From a virus, in the IMG/VR virus record IMGVR_UViG_3300027759_000365, positions 1 to 26,782 of that record: 26,782 nucleotides of DNA; one strand, written 5' to 3'. A program made the translations under genes and the position numbers. Positions 1 to 11,700 of the stretch are shown here, one piece after another. The notes beneath the pieces were generated by a model. The model saw only the letters and a program-made list of their open reading frames with translations, did no database searches and was not told the origin of the DNA. Position 1 is the first letter of the stretch. Each line of letters opens with the position of its first letter.

Positions 1-2144
1 AATCTAACTGAGGCAACCACGACTCCGCCATCAATCTGCTTTGTTACCTCAGCAAGATTAGTGTTATCTAAAACGATAACAGGGGGTGGTGTAGGGCTGT
101 TTAGGTCATTGAGAATACGGTCATCGCGTTCCCATTTGCCTGGCTTGCGCTTGAATGTTGTTGGTGTGTTGCTCTTCTTATTTGCAGGAACAACAGAGAC
201 TAACTCCATTACAGCCTGAGGGTCATCTGGTGCAACAATAGCTAAGAACATTGGAGGAACATCAGAATTTTCTGGTGTTATCTCTGCTTCTGTTCCAGCA
301 GCAATAAGAGTTTTTTCGTTTGAGTTAGACACATCAAATCTTCTATCCCAAGCGGCTTTATTTTCTTTAGTATAAACTTTTTTACGATCAAGTTTGTCAT
401 CAAATTTTACATAATCGCTAGCAGGCGGGACATACCAACCACGATTGTGGTAGCCAACATCACCAGCTTTATTGGTGTATTTCTTATCTAACCAATCACG
501 GAGGAGCGGTTCGTTATAAGCATTTGGTGTTGTTGCAGGGTTAAATCCAGGCTTAGTAGTTCCATCGGGATTGAAAGAGCCTTTGTAGTACTCACCTAAA
601 ACAGTGTTCATATCAGGCTCTTCTTTATAAACCATTGGTGGGATTGGGTCGCCAGAGTATTCTGGTGAGAGGCGTTGACCTGCAACCCAAGCTCCCCAGT
701 CGCTAACCAGAAGGTTGGTATCTGGAGCACTAAGAGGTGGAAGACGACCAGGCAACTGAGCAAGAGGCTCATCAATTGCTACACGAGGTTCTCCCAAAAT
801 GCCTGAGAAATCTAGGTTATTTGCTGGAAAATTTGATTGTGAGACAGGCTGGAAAGTACTGATTTCTTGAGTTGTATTAGCAGGAACATTGACAGTTCTG
901 CCATCTTCAAGAAGAACACTTACTTCCTGCTTTGCAGGGTCCATTGCAGTGATTTGACCCTTATATTTGTAATCTCCACCAATAATAACGGTAGAGCCGT
1001 TCTTAGCAAACTTTCCTAACTTATCTCGCACCTGAGTCTGAGCATTTTCAGAACGCTCTTCAGGTGTGTAGTTGCCATCTCCAGACGCTGCTGGTGTAGC
1101 AGGTGCTTCTCCTGCAGCTAGAAGACCATCCATATCCCAGTCGTCAGTTTCTTCAACTTCATCTGAGCTAAGTTGGTCAATAAACTTCCAATCAAGTTCT
1201 GGAATTGCTTGTTCAAACATATCTGTTTCGTCAAAGTCAATTTTTTGAACATTGATGTATTCCATTGGAGTGCTATCAAGCATTGCTGAAATTTTAATTG
1301 CAGACTCTCGGTCTACAGGTGTATGAATTTTTTGCACCTTGTCATATGGGTCATCAAGAGACTTGTCATATGTGTGGAAATCATTTTCAATGTTCCCTAA
1401 ATCATCCCAAGCTCCATCGTCCCAGAACTTGCATGTTCCATCATCTTCTACCTTGTAGAGACGGTCAATACCTGAACCATCTAGACGGATGCGAATAAAG
1501 AATTCTGGTTCCATCTCTGATGGCATAAATGAGTTGTAATCAACTCGGTCCATTGGTGCATAGTCATGCATTCCAAGACCTGCAGTAATAGAAGTATTTG
1601 CCTTCTTCTTGTTTTCTCTGTCAACAATTGCTGATGCCCAACGTTCTGCGGCATCTCCACCCCAAAGAGCCCATGCAATACGCCCATTTGATGGGTAATT
1701 GTCTTGTCCAGGCTTATATCCCTTGCCTTTTTTATCTACTTCGTGACGTGGGAAGTATTTTGCAATATGACGAACCTTGCGAATACCAATCTGACCACCA
1801 CGAGCAAGTGTGCGAGCAGTATTGAGACCAACTGGTGTTCCACCACGGTTCTCTTTCTTGCGCCACTCAAGACCACGCTTTGCTTCGGCAATTACAGCAT
1901 CTGGAATCGTGTACATACGGTCATTACTAGCAAAGACACGGATATCTAAATCCGTCATGGCAGCGTTAGCAAGCTCTACAGCTGTGTCTTTTGGCTTCTT
2001 GCCATAAGAGTTCCAGTCAATAGAAGCTACAAGTGCTTTTTTATTGCCAACTTGGACAACAGAGTTTGCTGCTTCGTCAACAACTGCACCAAAGCCCTCT
2101 TTAACAAAGAGAACTAGATTGCCGTTTCTGCCTGCGTATTCCAC
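1..2144 (-). CDS. Large virion-region protein, 3' end outside window (partial)
   Basis: An open frame of 714 codons runs leftward from a GTG at 2144 to the window edge with no stop, so the C-terminus is missing. The GTG lies 4 nt after the stop of the preceding gene, with a GGAG ribosome site just upstream. Residues about 100-172 hold a block (RHEVDKKGKG, then GRIAWALWGGDAAERWA) that I recognise from conserved phage proteins encoded near portal and capsid genes; its function is unknown to me. Around residues 340-400 there is an RDKLGKFA-type motif followed by a small beta-rich stretch (GGDYKYKGQI, then LLEDGRTVNVP). A related RDRKGRFAEMGG motif occurs in the giant protein of this operon. It is probably a structural or virion-associated protein; enzymatic function cannot be assigned. 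The reading frame is clear and its function is not. Confidence 0.75.
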   Translation of the reverse strand, partial: MEYAGRNGNLVLFVKEGFGAVVDEAANSVVQVGNKKALVASIDWNSYGKKPKDTAVELANAAMTDLDIRVFASNDRMYTIPDAVIAEAKRGLEWRKKENRGGTPVGLNTARTLARGGQIGIRKVRHIAKYFPRHEVDKKGKGYKPGQDNYPSNGRIAWALWGGDAAERWASAIVDRENKKKANTSITAGLGMHDYAPMDRVDYNSFMPSEMEPEFFIRIRLDGSGIDRLYKVEDDGTCKFWDDGAWDDLGNIENDFHTYDKSLDDPYDKVQKIHTPVDRESAIKISAMLDSTPMEYINVQKIDFDETDMFEQAIPELDWKFIDQLSSDEVEETDDWDMDGLLAAGEAPATPAASGDGNYTPEERSENAQTQVRDKLGKFAKNGSTVIIGGDYKYKGQITAMDPAKQEVSVLLEDGRTVNVPANTTQEISTFQPVSQSNFPANNLDFSGILGEPRVAIDEPLAQLPGRLPPLSAPDTNLLVSDWGAWVAGQRLSPEYSGDPIPPMVYKEEPDMNTVLGEYYKGSFNPDGTTKPGFNPATTPNAYNEPLLRDWLDKKYTNKAGDVGYHNRGWYVPPASDYVKFDDKLDRKKVYTKENKAAWDRRFDVSNSNEKTLIAAGTEAEITPENSDVPPMFLAIVAPDDPQAVMELVSVVPANKKSNTPTTFKRKPGKWERDDRILNDLNSPTPPPVIVLDNTNLAEVTKQIDGGVVVASVR

Positions 2145-2148
2145 GGTT

Positions 2149-2445
2149 CTACTCCGTCTCTTCTAGGGCTGCATAAGCCTCAAGATCAGTTTCATTCATC
2201 TTTTGTCCAGCATCAAACTTAGCTACAAGGTCTCCCCACATATCTACTTTAATGTCAGTGATGTTTGAACCATCATATTTATCTGCTTCTTCAGAGTTCA
2301 TTGGAACCCACTTACCATTAGAACGAGCAAAAATTCCTAAATCATTTACAGTGAAAATAACAGCAACTAATTCACCGCTATCTGGGTTTGTAAGCGCTTC
2401 CACAGATTGTTCTAAATCAACTGTTGCTTCGTTAGAAATTGCCAT
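2149..2445 (-). CDS. Small acidic protein of unknown function
   Basis: 98 aa. The start is set at the ATG at 2445 because GAGGAGG sits directly upstream; a longer frame to 2475 lacks such a site and would overlap the upstream gene further. It overlaps the end of the upstream gene by 14 bp, so the two are probably translationally coupled. The protein is acidic (many D and E), begins MAISNEATVDLEQ and contains FTVNDLGIFARSNGKW, a short beta-strand pattern. No signal peptide, membrane segment or known motif is visible. It lies between the giant protein and the partial large protein in the late operon, so a virion or assembly role is possible but unproven. Confidence 0.7.
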   Translation of the reverse strand: MAISNEATVDLEQSVEALTNPDSGELVAVIFTVNDLGIFARSNGKWVPMNSEEADKYDGSNITDIKVDMWGDLVAKFDAGQKMNETDLEAYAALEETE

Positions 2446-2749
2446 TTCGAGCCTCCTCAAGGTTTTCTTTGCCAATCCACTCGGTGTCTTCCTCTAAAAG
2501 AGGACGAACTAGGTAATTTCCGTCATAACATGGAAACTCAATTGTACCTTTTTCCTCGTCTATAGATATCTGTTCTAGGTCAACAGGAAAAACATGTGCA
2601 CCAATAATTGTCAGATTATTATCTTCTTCCTCAGGTGAATACCCAAAGTAAGTTACTTTTCCAACAAGGCGCTTGTAGGGCATCTCACCAGAAAGTTTTT
2701 CAAGAACCGCTGGTCCTTCTATGATGACTTTTTCAATTTGGAGAGTCAT
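2432..2749 (-). CDS. Small acidic protein of unknown function
   Basis: 105 aa, acidic, with alternating hydrophobic residues suggesting a compact beta-rich fold (KVIIEGPAVL; KVTYFGYSPEEED; HVFPVDLEQISIDEE). The ATG at 2749 follows the stop of the giant gene by 2 nt, and an AAAGG ribosome site lies inside the end of the giant gene, so it is part of the same transcript. I do not recognise a family. It could be an accessory or chaperone-like partner of the neighbouring large proteins, but nothing in the sequence shows this. Confidence 0.7.
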   Translation of the reverse strand: MTLQIEKVIIEGPAVLEKLSGEMPYKRLVGKVTYFGYSPEEEDNNLTIIGAHVFPVDLEQISIDEEKGTIEFPCYDGNYLVRPLLEEDTEWIGKENLEEARNGNF

Positions 2750-2751
2750 TA

Positions 2752-5700
2752 TTAACCTTTCACAATCTTTGCGTATTCAGGTAATCCAGCAGCAACAAGT
2801 TTCTTCACAAGAGCTGCTCGGACAGCACTGGACATACTTACGCTTGAGAGGTCAGCCCATGAGAGATTCTTCTTCCACATAATTTCGCCACCACCACTCT
2901 TGAGTTTTCCGATTACATCTTCTGCGTCAGATACGAGCTGTCCATACTTATCTCCGCCATTTTTGTAGAAGTCCATTCTACGAAGAAGCTTTCTTGCATC
3001 AAACGAGAAGCTTAAGCTTGAACCGTTATTGGGGGAGGATGATTGATGAGTAAACATATAGTTTCCACCGTTGGCTTTTACATCTGCTTTGGAGGACATA
3101 CCATTGGTATTAATTCCATCCATCCAACGATTGGTTGTTGAATACAAGCCTCCAGATTGGAATATTTCAAATAAGAAGTCTGCCATAGCATCAGTTCCGC
3201 TTGGAGTAGAAGACTGCCAAGTATGATTGAAGTAATTAATTCCTGTTTCGCTGGAAATCTTGTCTGCAACACTTTGAGGAACTAAATAACTAATACGACC
3301 ACGACCTTCTTTATCAACAGAAATCTCGACATCGTCTACAGTAAAGCCATAGTCATCCTTGATTTGTTGAAGAATCTTGTCGCGAAGTTCGCCAGCATAG
3401 TTCTTTGTTCCATCTGTGCTTCGTCCATAAAGCCAAATCATTTTGTTTTCAACAAGACCTTTAATGTCGTCCTTAGTTGCTGGACGAACATTATCTACAC
3501 CACCCATTGCCTTAATTGCATCTTCAATGTCTTTTTCTGTAGCGTTTGCTGGGAGAATTATTTCTACTTTATTATGGAATGCAACAGAGTTGCTACTGTT
3601 GCTTGCATGATTAAAGAAGTTAGCTTTCTCTGCACCTTTCTTTGCACGATGAAGTTTAAATGTTCCTTTTCCAGCTTTTCCGCTGTAAGTAACACCAGTT
3701 CCACTTTGGTCAACAGAGCTACTGTCCCACTTTTTAGAATACTTTAACGAGCCATTTGGTTGTTTTTCCCATTTATCAATATCTAAACCAGAAGACTTAT
3801 CAATGCTTGCATCGTCTATCATTTCAGCGACTCGTGGGTTTGCTGCCCAGTCGGTAAGAGTAAATGTAACTCTAATAGATTCTTTTCCACCCTTTGCAGT
3901 TACTTTTTGAACACGAAGCTCTAGGTCCTCAATTGCATCAGAGTCTCCAAGAACTGTTGCTCCTTTAGCTGCTTCTAATGGATTGTCACCCTTTGCTATT
4001 TTCAATGCTTCAGCAAGGCTTGGTGCATTGTCTACAGGGGATTTAGACCAATCTGCTGGTGCATTAGGTGTTTGAAGTGCAAAACCAGGACCGTTAACTT
4101 CAAACTTAGATTTAAGAGCCTTTGCTTCTGCTTCTTGTTGAGCTTTCTTTTTCTTCTCTTCTAATTCTTTAGCGTATTTCTCGCCTTTAGCCTTAGAAGC
4201 AGAGCGGGACTTCTCAAGAAGAGTTGTGTCAACATCAATGCCTAGCTCTTTAGACTGCTCAACAGTTAGGAACTTCTCACGGCTCCATACTTTGTCTGAT
4301 TTAAGAGTCTGACCTTTGCCAGCAAGAGGACCATCAAAGTATGTAACTTCAATTTCACCAGTTTTTGAATTAGTTTTTGTGACAACACCGTGACTTGTTA
4401 AATCTTGATCGTTAGAGTTTGGTGAAGCGTTAGAGACAATAATTCCTGGAACAAGGTTCTTAGATTCAGGGTCTTTAACAAAGTCACCCTTTAGGAACTC
4501 TTTATAGTCAGAATAGCTGTCTGCACCAAAGTATGACATGTGCTCATTTTCATTCTTCTTTGCAGCAAGTGCCTCTACATCTTTAAGAGCTTTTGCTCCT
4601 TGTAGAGATGGAGCATCGTATGTAGGAATTTCTGCTGGAGTTGCATCAACCTCTGGTGTAGAAGGTGTTGAAGGTGAGCTTGGTGTTGGTGTTGGTTTTG
4701 TCTTTGTTCCACCGCTACCACCGCCGCTTGGTCCATCTAAAATCTCAAGGTATGTAGATACCTTCCAGTTTTTCTTTCCAGTGTCATCCCACTTAATTTT
4801 TGCAACGTCTGTGTAGGTGTAGCCTTCTGGCTTGAGCTTAGACTTACCTGTAATTAGCTCATCTTTGAGAGAAATAACAACACCAGTCTTGCCAGTCTTA
4901 ACATCCTTAACTTTCTGTCCAACCTTAACGATGCTAACTCCATCTGCTGAAACATAAGAACCCTTTTGAGTAGGAATTGCAGCAGGAAGAATACTTCCAG
5001 GAGTTTCTGTCTTAGCCTTAGCCTTAACCTTAGAAGGTGTTACTTTTGCTTTCCACTTTTCACTTTCGATACGACTCTTAAGAGCAGTAAATGAATGCCA
5101 ACGACCCTTAAGGTTTTTAACCTTGCTTGTTCCGTCTGGACCAGTGATGCGGTGATAAACACTAAATGTATTATCCGAGTTACGCTTGACAACAACATCA
5201 AACTTATCTGTTCCGTTGGTCTGTGAGAACACAACGATGTGACCATTTGGAAGTGTGGTGCTTGAGTATTCTTCTTGTACCTTCTTCCAGATAAGATCTG
5301 GATCCATTGGAGTCTTTGCTTCTGCAGCAAGCTCTTCCGTTGTGACTGATTCAAGAACTTCAGCTGGTACATCTTCATCGCCATCTTCTGGTGTGAGAGA
5401 TTGAGTGAGGTCACTTGTAATTTTTTCTTCTGGAGTTGCATCAGGTGCAGTCTTTGGAGCATCGATGTCGCTGATGATTGAGTCAATAAGGTCGTTATCA
5501 ACGCCTTCTTGTCCCTTAAGTGCTTCTAGAAGGTCCTTTGTCTTACCCTTAGAACCAAATAGTTTTTCAGCAAGATTTGATACCTCATCAAGAACCTTTT
5601 GCTTCTCTGCTTCTGGCAGAGAGGTTGACTTCTCTGTCTCAGTTAGAGGAGTGTCAACAGGGTTTAAAGGCTCGATGTTGTCGTTAGCAGATGGAGTGAT

Positions 5701-8700
5701 TCCACCATCTGGAGATTCAGCGATTGCTTTAATTTCTTCTGGTGTGGCTACCTGAGGAATTGATGGGGTTACATCTTCTGCATCAATCTTGGTTTGAACT
5801 TCATCCCAAGAATTGCCAAAGATTAAACCAGAAACTTTTGGATTACTTGCAGTAAGGTTTCCTTCAGTATCTTCAGTTACAACCCAGCCGTCTTTCTTCC
5901 AAGTGTAGTTACCTTCTTTAGTCCAACCTGATGGAGCTTCTGTAGAAGGCTTAGATGCTTCCTTAGGAGCTTCAAATCCTTCAGAATTTGATTCAATACT
6001 TGAGATAGTGAAATTCTTTACAGCACCATCTGAATCCAAAAGACGAATATTAGTTTTTCCGTTCTTTGGATTTTCCCAAATCTGTGCTGTTCCTTCCTTG
6101 GAAGGAATAACTGTTGCAACTCTATCTTTTCCGTTATATAGGAATGAAACTTTTTTTCCAACAGCATCGTTTAACTGCTGAGCTAAATCACCAGAAGGGT
6201 CAAGAGGTATTACAGGGTTAGAATCACTTACTGATTGAATTGGCTCTGAGGCTTCTTCTTCCTGTGGCTCAAGACCGAAACGCTTAATAAGATCTTCACG
6301 ACGAGCCTTTAGCTTTTCCTTGAGGAATGAAGCTGTTTCTGCATCATCTGGGAATGCTTGGTCAACAAGTTGATCAATCTTTTCTGGACTGATTGCTTGA
6401 ACCTTCTTTGCAGACTCAGCAATTTGCTCGTCTGTCATAGAACCAAAGATGTCGTTTGATTCTGAATTAATACTTCCGTCACGGAGTGTATCGATAGACT
6501 TTACATCGTCTGTAAGCTCTTTTGACTTATCTTTTCCTTGTGCACGGAATAGTAGCGAGCCACCTGGATCAACGCGGTAAACATCTCCATCAACTGTAAG
6601 CATGTTGTCGTAAGCAAGACCAACAGAGTCATAGTTGTTAAGCCATGCATCTACTGCAAAATCTTCTTGTGCAGACTTAAGAATGTTTGCATCGTTCTTC
6701 TTGTCTGCAAAATCTTTATTAGAGTTTTCTACAAGCGGAGATACAAGGACGATGTTGCCTTTGCTGTCTTTTCCAAGATACACACGACCAATCTTTGTCC
6801 CAGCTTCTGCGTATAGTGCAGATGCAAGAGCTTCGTTTGCTGCATGCTTATCTGACTTAGGCTTCTTGACGTAGTACTGCTCGCCTGTATCAGGGTCTAC
6901 ATAGAATGCACCTTCGTTTGAGCCAGCTTGACCAGCAATCTTTTTCCAGTTACTAGTATCAAAAGCTTTAACTTCTGTTGACTTAGATTCTGCTGGTGTT
7001 GGCTTCTCTGGCCCCTTTGTGTTGTCTTCAGACAAGTCAAATATTGCTTGTGCTGAATCAGCAAAGTTAGTGTGAAGTTTTCCATCAGCAGCCATTTGAT
7101 TAATTTGATCTGCTGTAAACCAACCAATTTCGGAGTTTTCTCCATCCTTAGGTGTTAAATCGCTAAGTTGCTTTGGTCCAACTTCAAATACATATGTGTC
7201 ATATGCCCATTCTGGACCTACAAAGTTTTGATGGATGTACTTAGGCTCAAGAGATGATAAGTCTCCACCTACTTCTTCGCTAAATTCTTCTTTAGCTGTT
7301 CCGCCAACTGACTTAGCAATTGTTTGGTCTTTATGTGCGCCACCAGGGAATCCCCACTTGCCACCTTCTTGTGAAAGACCAGAAGAACGCTTTGCTAAGA
7401 AGTATTCGTAGACTCCATCGGAGTTCTTACGACGAACTAGAGCACCTGCAGCACCGTACTTGCCCCAGAAACGCTTTCCATTAACTGAGAAGAAGTAACC
7501 TTCTCCAGTTTCTTGGTCGTTTCCTCCGCCAAGTGGTGCAAAGAACGGAAGTTGAGGTGGTGTTAGCTGACCATTGCGTAGTGCTTGAACATCTGTAGAA
7601 GAGATATTCTCTGCGTAATAAACACCATCTGTTCCTTGTGAAATCTTATAACCGTTCCATGTTCCAGCTGAACTCTCTTTCTCTGGAGCTTCATCTGTCT
7701 CAAGAATTGGTTGTTCTACTTCTGGTGTTTCAGGAGTTGAATCTACAGGCTGTGCAATTTCAATAGGTTCGTTACGACGACGAACTTCATATGCTTGATA
7801 CTTAATCCAGCTTGACTTGTATTCCTTGCCATTTGCAAGAAGACGACGAGTAACAACCATCTTTTTATCGTTATCTGGGTCTGGTTCTACAGAAATAATT
7901 TCGTGGTATCCACCGAACTGTGCACTGATGAAGTCACCAGGCTTCATATCTTCAACGGCAATCTTTCCAACGTTAGTTGTGTTCTCGTTTTCAGATACCC
8001 AGTTATTACTTACAAGTCCACCAAGAACAGATTCGATTTGTGAGTCGTTGTCTGAAACTTCTGATGGCTTTGGGGTTGTTGCTGGGCTGAGTTCGTCTGA
8101 AGTTGGTAGCTCCTTTGGAAGAGCGCTTCCAAGTTCTTCTGAAGTCGGAACATCCTTCCCAGCCATACCATCTGCGAAAGCCTTTGCCATAACAAGTTCT
8201 GTGTCTGCTTTTGCTTTCTTAGACTTGCTTGCTGTGTATTGTGCGTTTGCAGCATCAAAGTCAACTTTAGCTTTATCAACGTCAAGAGAATCAATACCGC
8301 TATTTGTAATAGCCATTTCATCAAGAAGATTGTCAAGAATTCCAGGTAACACTGCAACGTCAACAGAAGCATCGTGCCAATCTGTATTTGGGTCAGCTAG
8401 GTCATAGCGAGCAGCAACTGCTTGAAGAACATGGTCTCCATTACCGCCATTAATTACCTTGCGTGCTAGTGAGAGCGTGTCAATTTCACCAGAAGGCTTG
8501 TAGTCCATTCCAAACTGATCGGTGTAACGCTTAAGAATTTCACCATCGAATGGGAGGTTATGTGCAGATACGATTGGATTCTCACCAAAGAATTCCATAA
8601 TCTGCTTGAAAGCATCTTCCTGAGACATTTGCTTCTCAAGGAATCCATCAGAGATTGGATTACCTTCAGAGTCCTTTAGAACTTCTGCTGGGTCTTTATC

Positions 8701-11700
8701 TGTGTAAAAAGAATCAAGTGGCTTCTCTGGGTTCATAAATAGAACCTTGGAGTCGATTACTTCGCCATTCTTTGTCTTAACAAGAGCAACTTGAATTGGA
8801 CTTGGCTTGTTAAATCCACCTGTTGACTCGAAGTCAATGTGTACAACTTCTTCTTGTGCAAGGAGTTCTTTGAACTTCTTTGCATCTCCACCAGCTGCTT
8901 CTGCAATTGCCTTTAGTTTGTCGCCTTGGAATGCAGGAGGAGTTGGCTTCTTAGCCTTTGGTTGTGGTGCAGATGCTTCTAAATCAATAGGAGCAGTCCA
9001 TGTTGCAGCAGATTCTTTCTTTGCTGCATCAAATGCTGCCTTCTTTTCTGCAAAGTCTGGGTCATCCTTCTTTGGACGCTCTAGTGCAGGTTTAGTTCCT
9101 GCTTCTGGAGGAGTTGCACCCTTAATAACTGTAATCTTGGTTGTACCCTTCCAAGTCTTAGTCTGTGACTCGTGACCTGGGTAGTAGCCCTGAACAACCG
9201 CGTTTCCTTCTTCATCGGTTGAGACTCCCTCAACAACAAAGAACTCGTAGTAATCCTGACCCCATTCTTTTTTAAATGTAATATCACCAGGCTTAACATC
9301 AACTGATGCAACTTCAGAAATACCAATTGGATTTTCTGGAGTGTATACAGGTGCAGCATCTGGTGTTTGCCATTCTTCAAGACCTTCTGGAGCAGACCAC
9401 ATTGCTTTAGCTGCTTCTAGATTCTTGTTATATTCTTCAACATCAGCAAGGTATTGCTCACGAGCTGCAGCATCTTTAGGAACAAAAATTCCTAGAGCTT
9501 CATCTTTGTAAACCTTCTTCTGTGGATCATAATCTTTAGCGAAAGGCTTGCTAAGTTCTGGTAGGTCTCCCTTTTGTGGAGCATCTACGTTTCGATAAAC
9601 TTCAATCTCTGTATCTGGGTACCAAAGCTTGGTCTTCTGAGTTGCGTGACCTGGATAGTAACCCTCAACCCAAACGGAACCTGGTTTAGCAGACTCGGAG
9701 TCAGCGTCAGAGTAAATATTTTCAATAGTGAAGAAATCGTTGGTTGTAACATCTCCAGCTTTGAGTTCTGAAACCTTAGCCTTTAGTCTTGCAGGTCCTG
9801 TTGGTTCTCCTGTGTTAACTGTGGTGGCTTCGGGTCCCGCTTCATTCGACGGAGTTTGTTCCGTGCTTTCGGCAGGCGCTTCTTGCTCGGTGGGGGTTCC
9901 TTGTGTGGTTTCAGGTGCTTCTCCTTCTAGAGCGTCTTGGGTCTCCTGTGAAGTAGGTTCGTTATCTGCGCCTTCTGCGTAGATTTCGTTAATGAGAGCA
10001 TTTGTGTCTTCGCCTTGAAGCTGAAGAGCATCGCGAATCGCTTCGCCGGGAACATAACCAACATAATCTTCGCCTTCTGGTGTTTCTTGCGAAATCAAAC
10101 CATAACCAGGCATTTCGTTTCCTGGCTCTAGGGCACGACGAAGTTCGCCCTTAAGATCTTCTTTGTTGTAAGAGTTAGCAATATCTACTGGATTGAAAGA
10201 GAATCCTTCTGGAGCATCCTCTGGAAGAACTGCTTCAGAATTGTTAAATGGATCTTCATTGAGTTCTGTATAACCACTAGGTGCCTCGTCAGTTGAATTC
10301 TTTGGAAGATACTTTGTGTAGTCTCCAGTTTCAGCGTAGTTAGTTTTTTCGTCTTCTGAAAGACCTTCAAGTAGTGGTGGAAGAGTTGCAGGGTCTTCTT
10401 CTCCATCAGGAAGTGGAGCATCTAGAACATCTTCATCACCTAAAGCATCTTTAATTTCATCTGATACTTCTGGTGTTGCTTCAGAAATTTCTGCTTGCTT
10501 TCCACCGCTGTAAATATCTCCAAGAATTGAGTCAGCGTCTTCGCCCTTCTCTTTAAGAGCGTTGTAGATTGCTTCTGCTGGGACAATTTCATCTCCAGCC
10601 TCAAAAGGAAGTCCGCCAAAACCAGTAGCTGGTGATTTCTTAGTTCCTGTTACAGATTGAGTAAGAGCCTCTACAAGTTCATCTGTCTCAAACTTCTGAG
10701 CAAGCTCTGCAGGGTCATCTGTGTAGTCAGGGGAGACCTGTCCATCAATTGGACCTTCTGGTGTGTATTCAACACCTTGCTTTAGCTTGTAAGAACCTTC
10801 TGGGTAATCAAAATCTTCTTGCTTTTCTGGAAGCTTGGCAACTGGCTTTTCTGCTTTTGCTTCTTCAGCTGCTTTCTTTTCTGCAACCTTTTCAATTCCA
10901 GTTTTTACCTTCTTAAGAAGTTCTTTCTTTGTTTCAGACTTAGATGGGTCAACGCCTTCACCCTTGTCGTACTTAGGCTCATCTTGGGTAATGAAATCTT
11001 GAACATCTGCCCATGACTGAACTGCAGCAAATGTCTTATCTTTTCCGTCACGACGGCTTACAAAATAAACTGGCTTAGTTTCATCTACCCAGTTATTTTT
11101 ACCCTTACCAACAGTGACAATATTCTGTCCTTCTGCTTCTTTCTGCTGAGCAGCTTCAAACTTATCTTTTGCAGAAGCATTGGCTACATCAAACTTAATT
11201 ACATCGTAAGCATCATCTGTAAACTTTTTGCCAAGATCAATCTTTGTTCCGTAGTAATCAACATCATCTGCGCTAGGAGACCAAGTTTCGTCAAGCTTAA
11301 ATCCATCTGGAGCGTCTACAACTTCTAGGTCTGCTTCATTAATTACAGGGTCTCCAATAGAAACCTTTGCTGGAGTCTTGCTATATCCATCCTTTGTCTG
11401 CATTGATGGAAGGATTGCTTTAATTGCCTCAGCTGAACTTGCTGGAACTCGAACAAGCTTTCCATCTGGAAGCTCCATATCAAATGTATCGCCATCGATA
11501 CCTTGAGATACTGCTGTTCCAGTGAGACTTTGAACTAAACCATTTGCTGCACGCTTGATAAGTGCACGAAGTCCCCCACCCATCTCAGCAAAGCGGCCCT
11601 TACGGTCACGACGCTGGAGCATTGCACGAGCACGACGAGCTGCAGATGAGTTTCCATCACCAAGAGCTGCAAGAAGTGCATACTGTGGAACCATACCTTG

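Noticed and set aside
3364-3747. Plus-strand open frames inside the giant gene (also at 4538, 5405, 7817, 8807)
   Set aside because: They are shadows of the leftward coding frame, with no ribosome sites and biased compositions.
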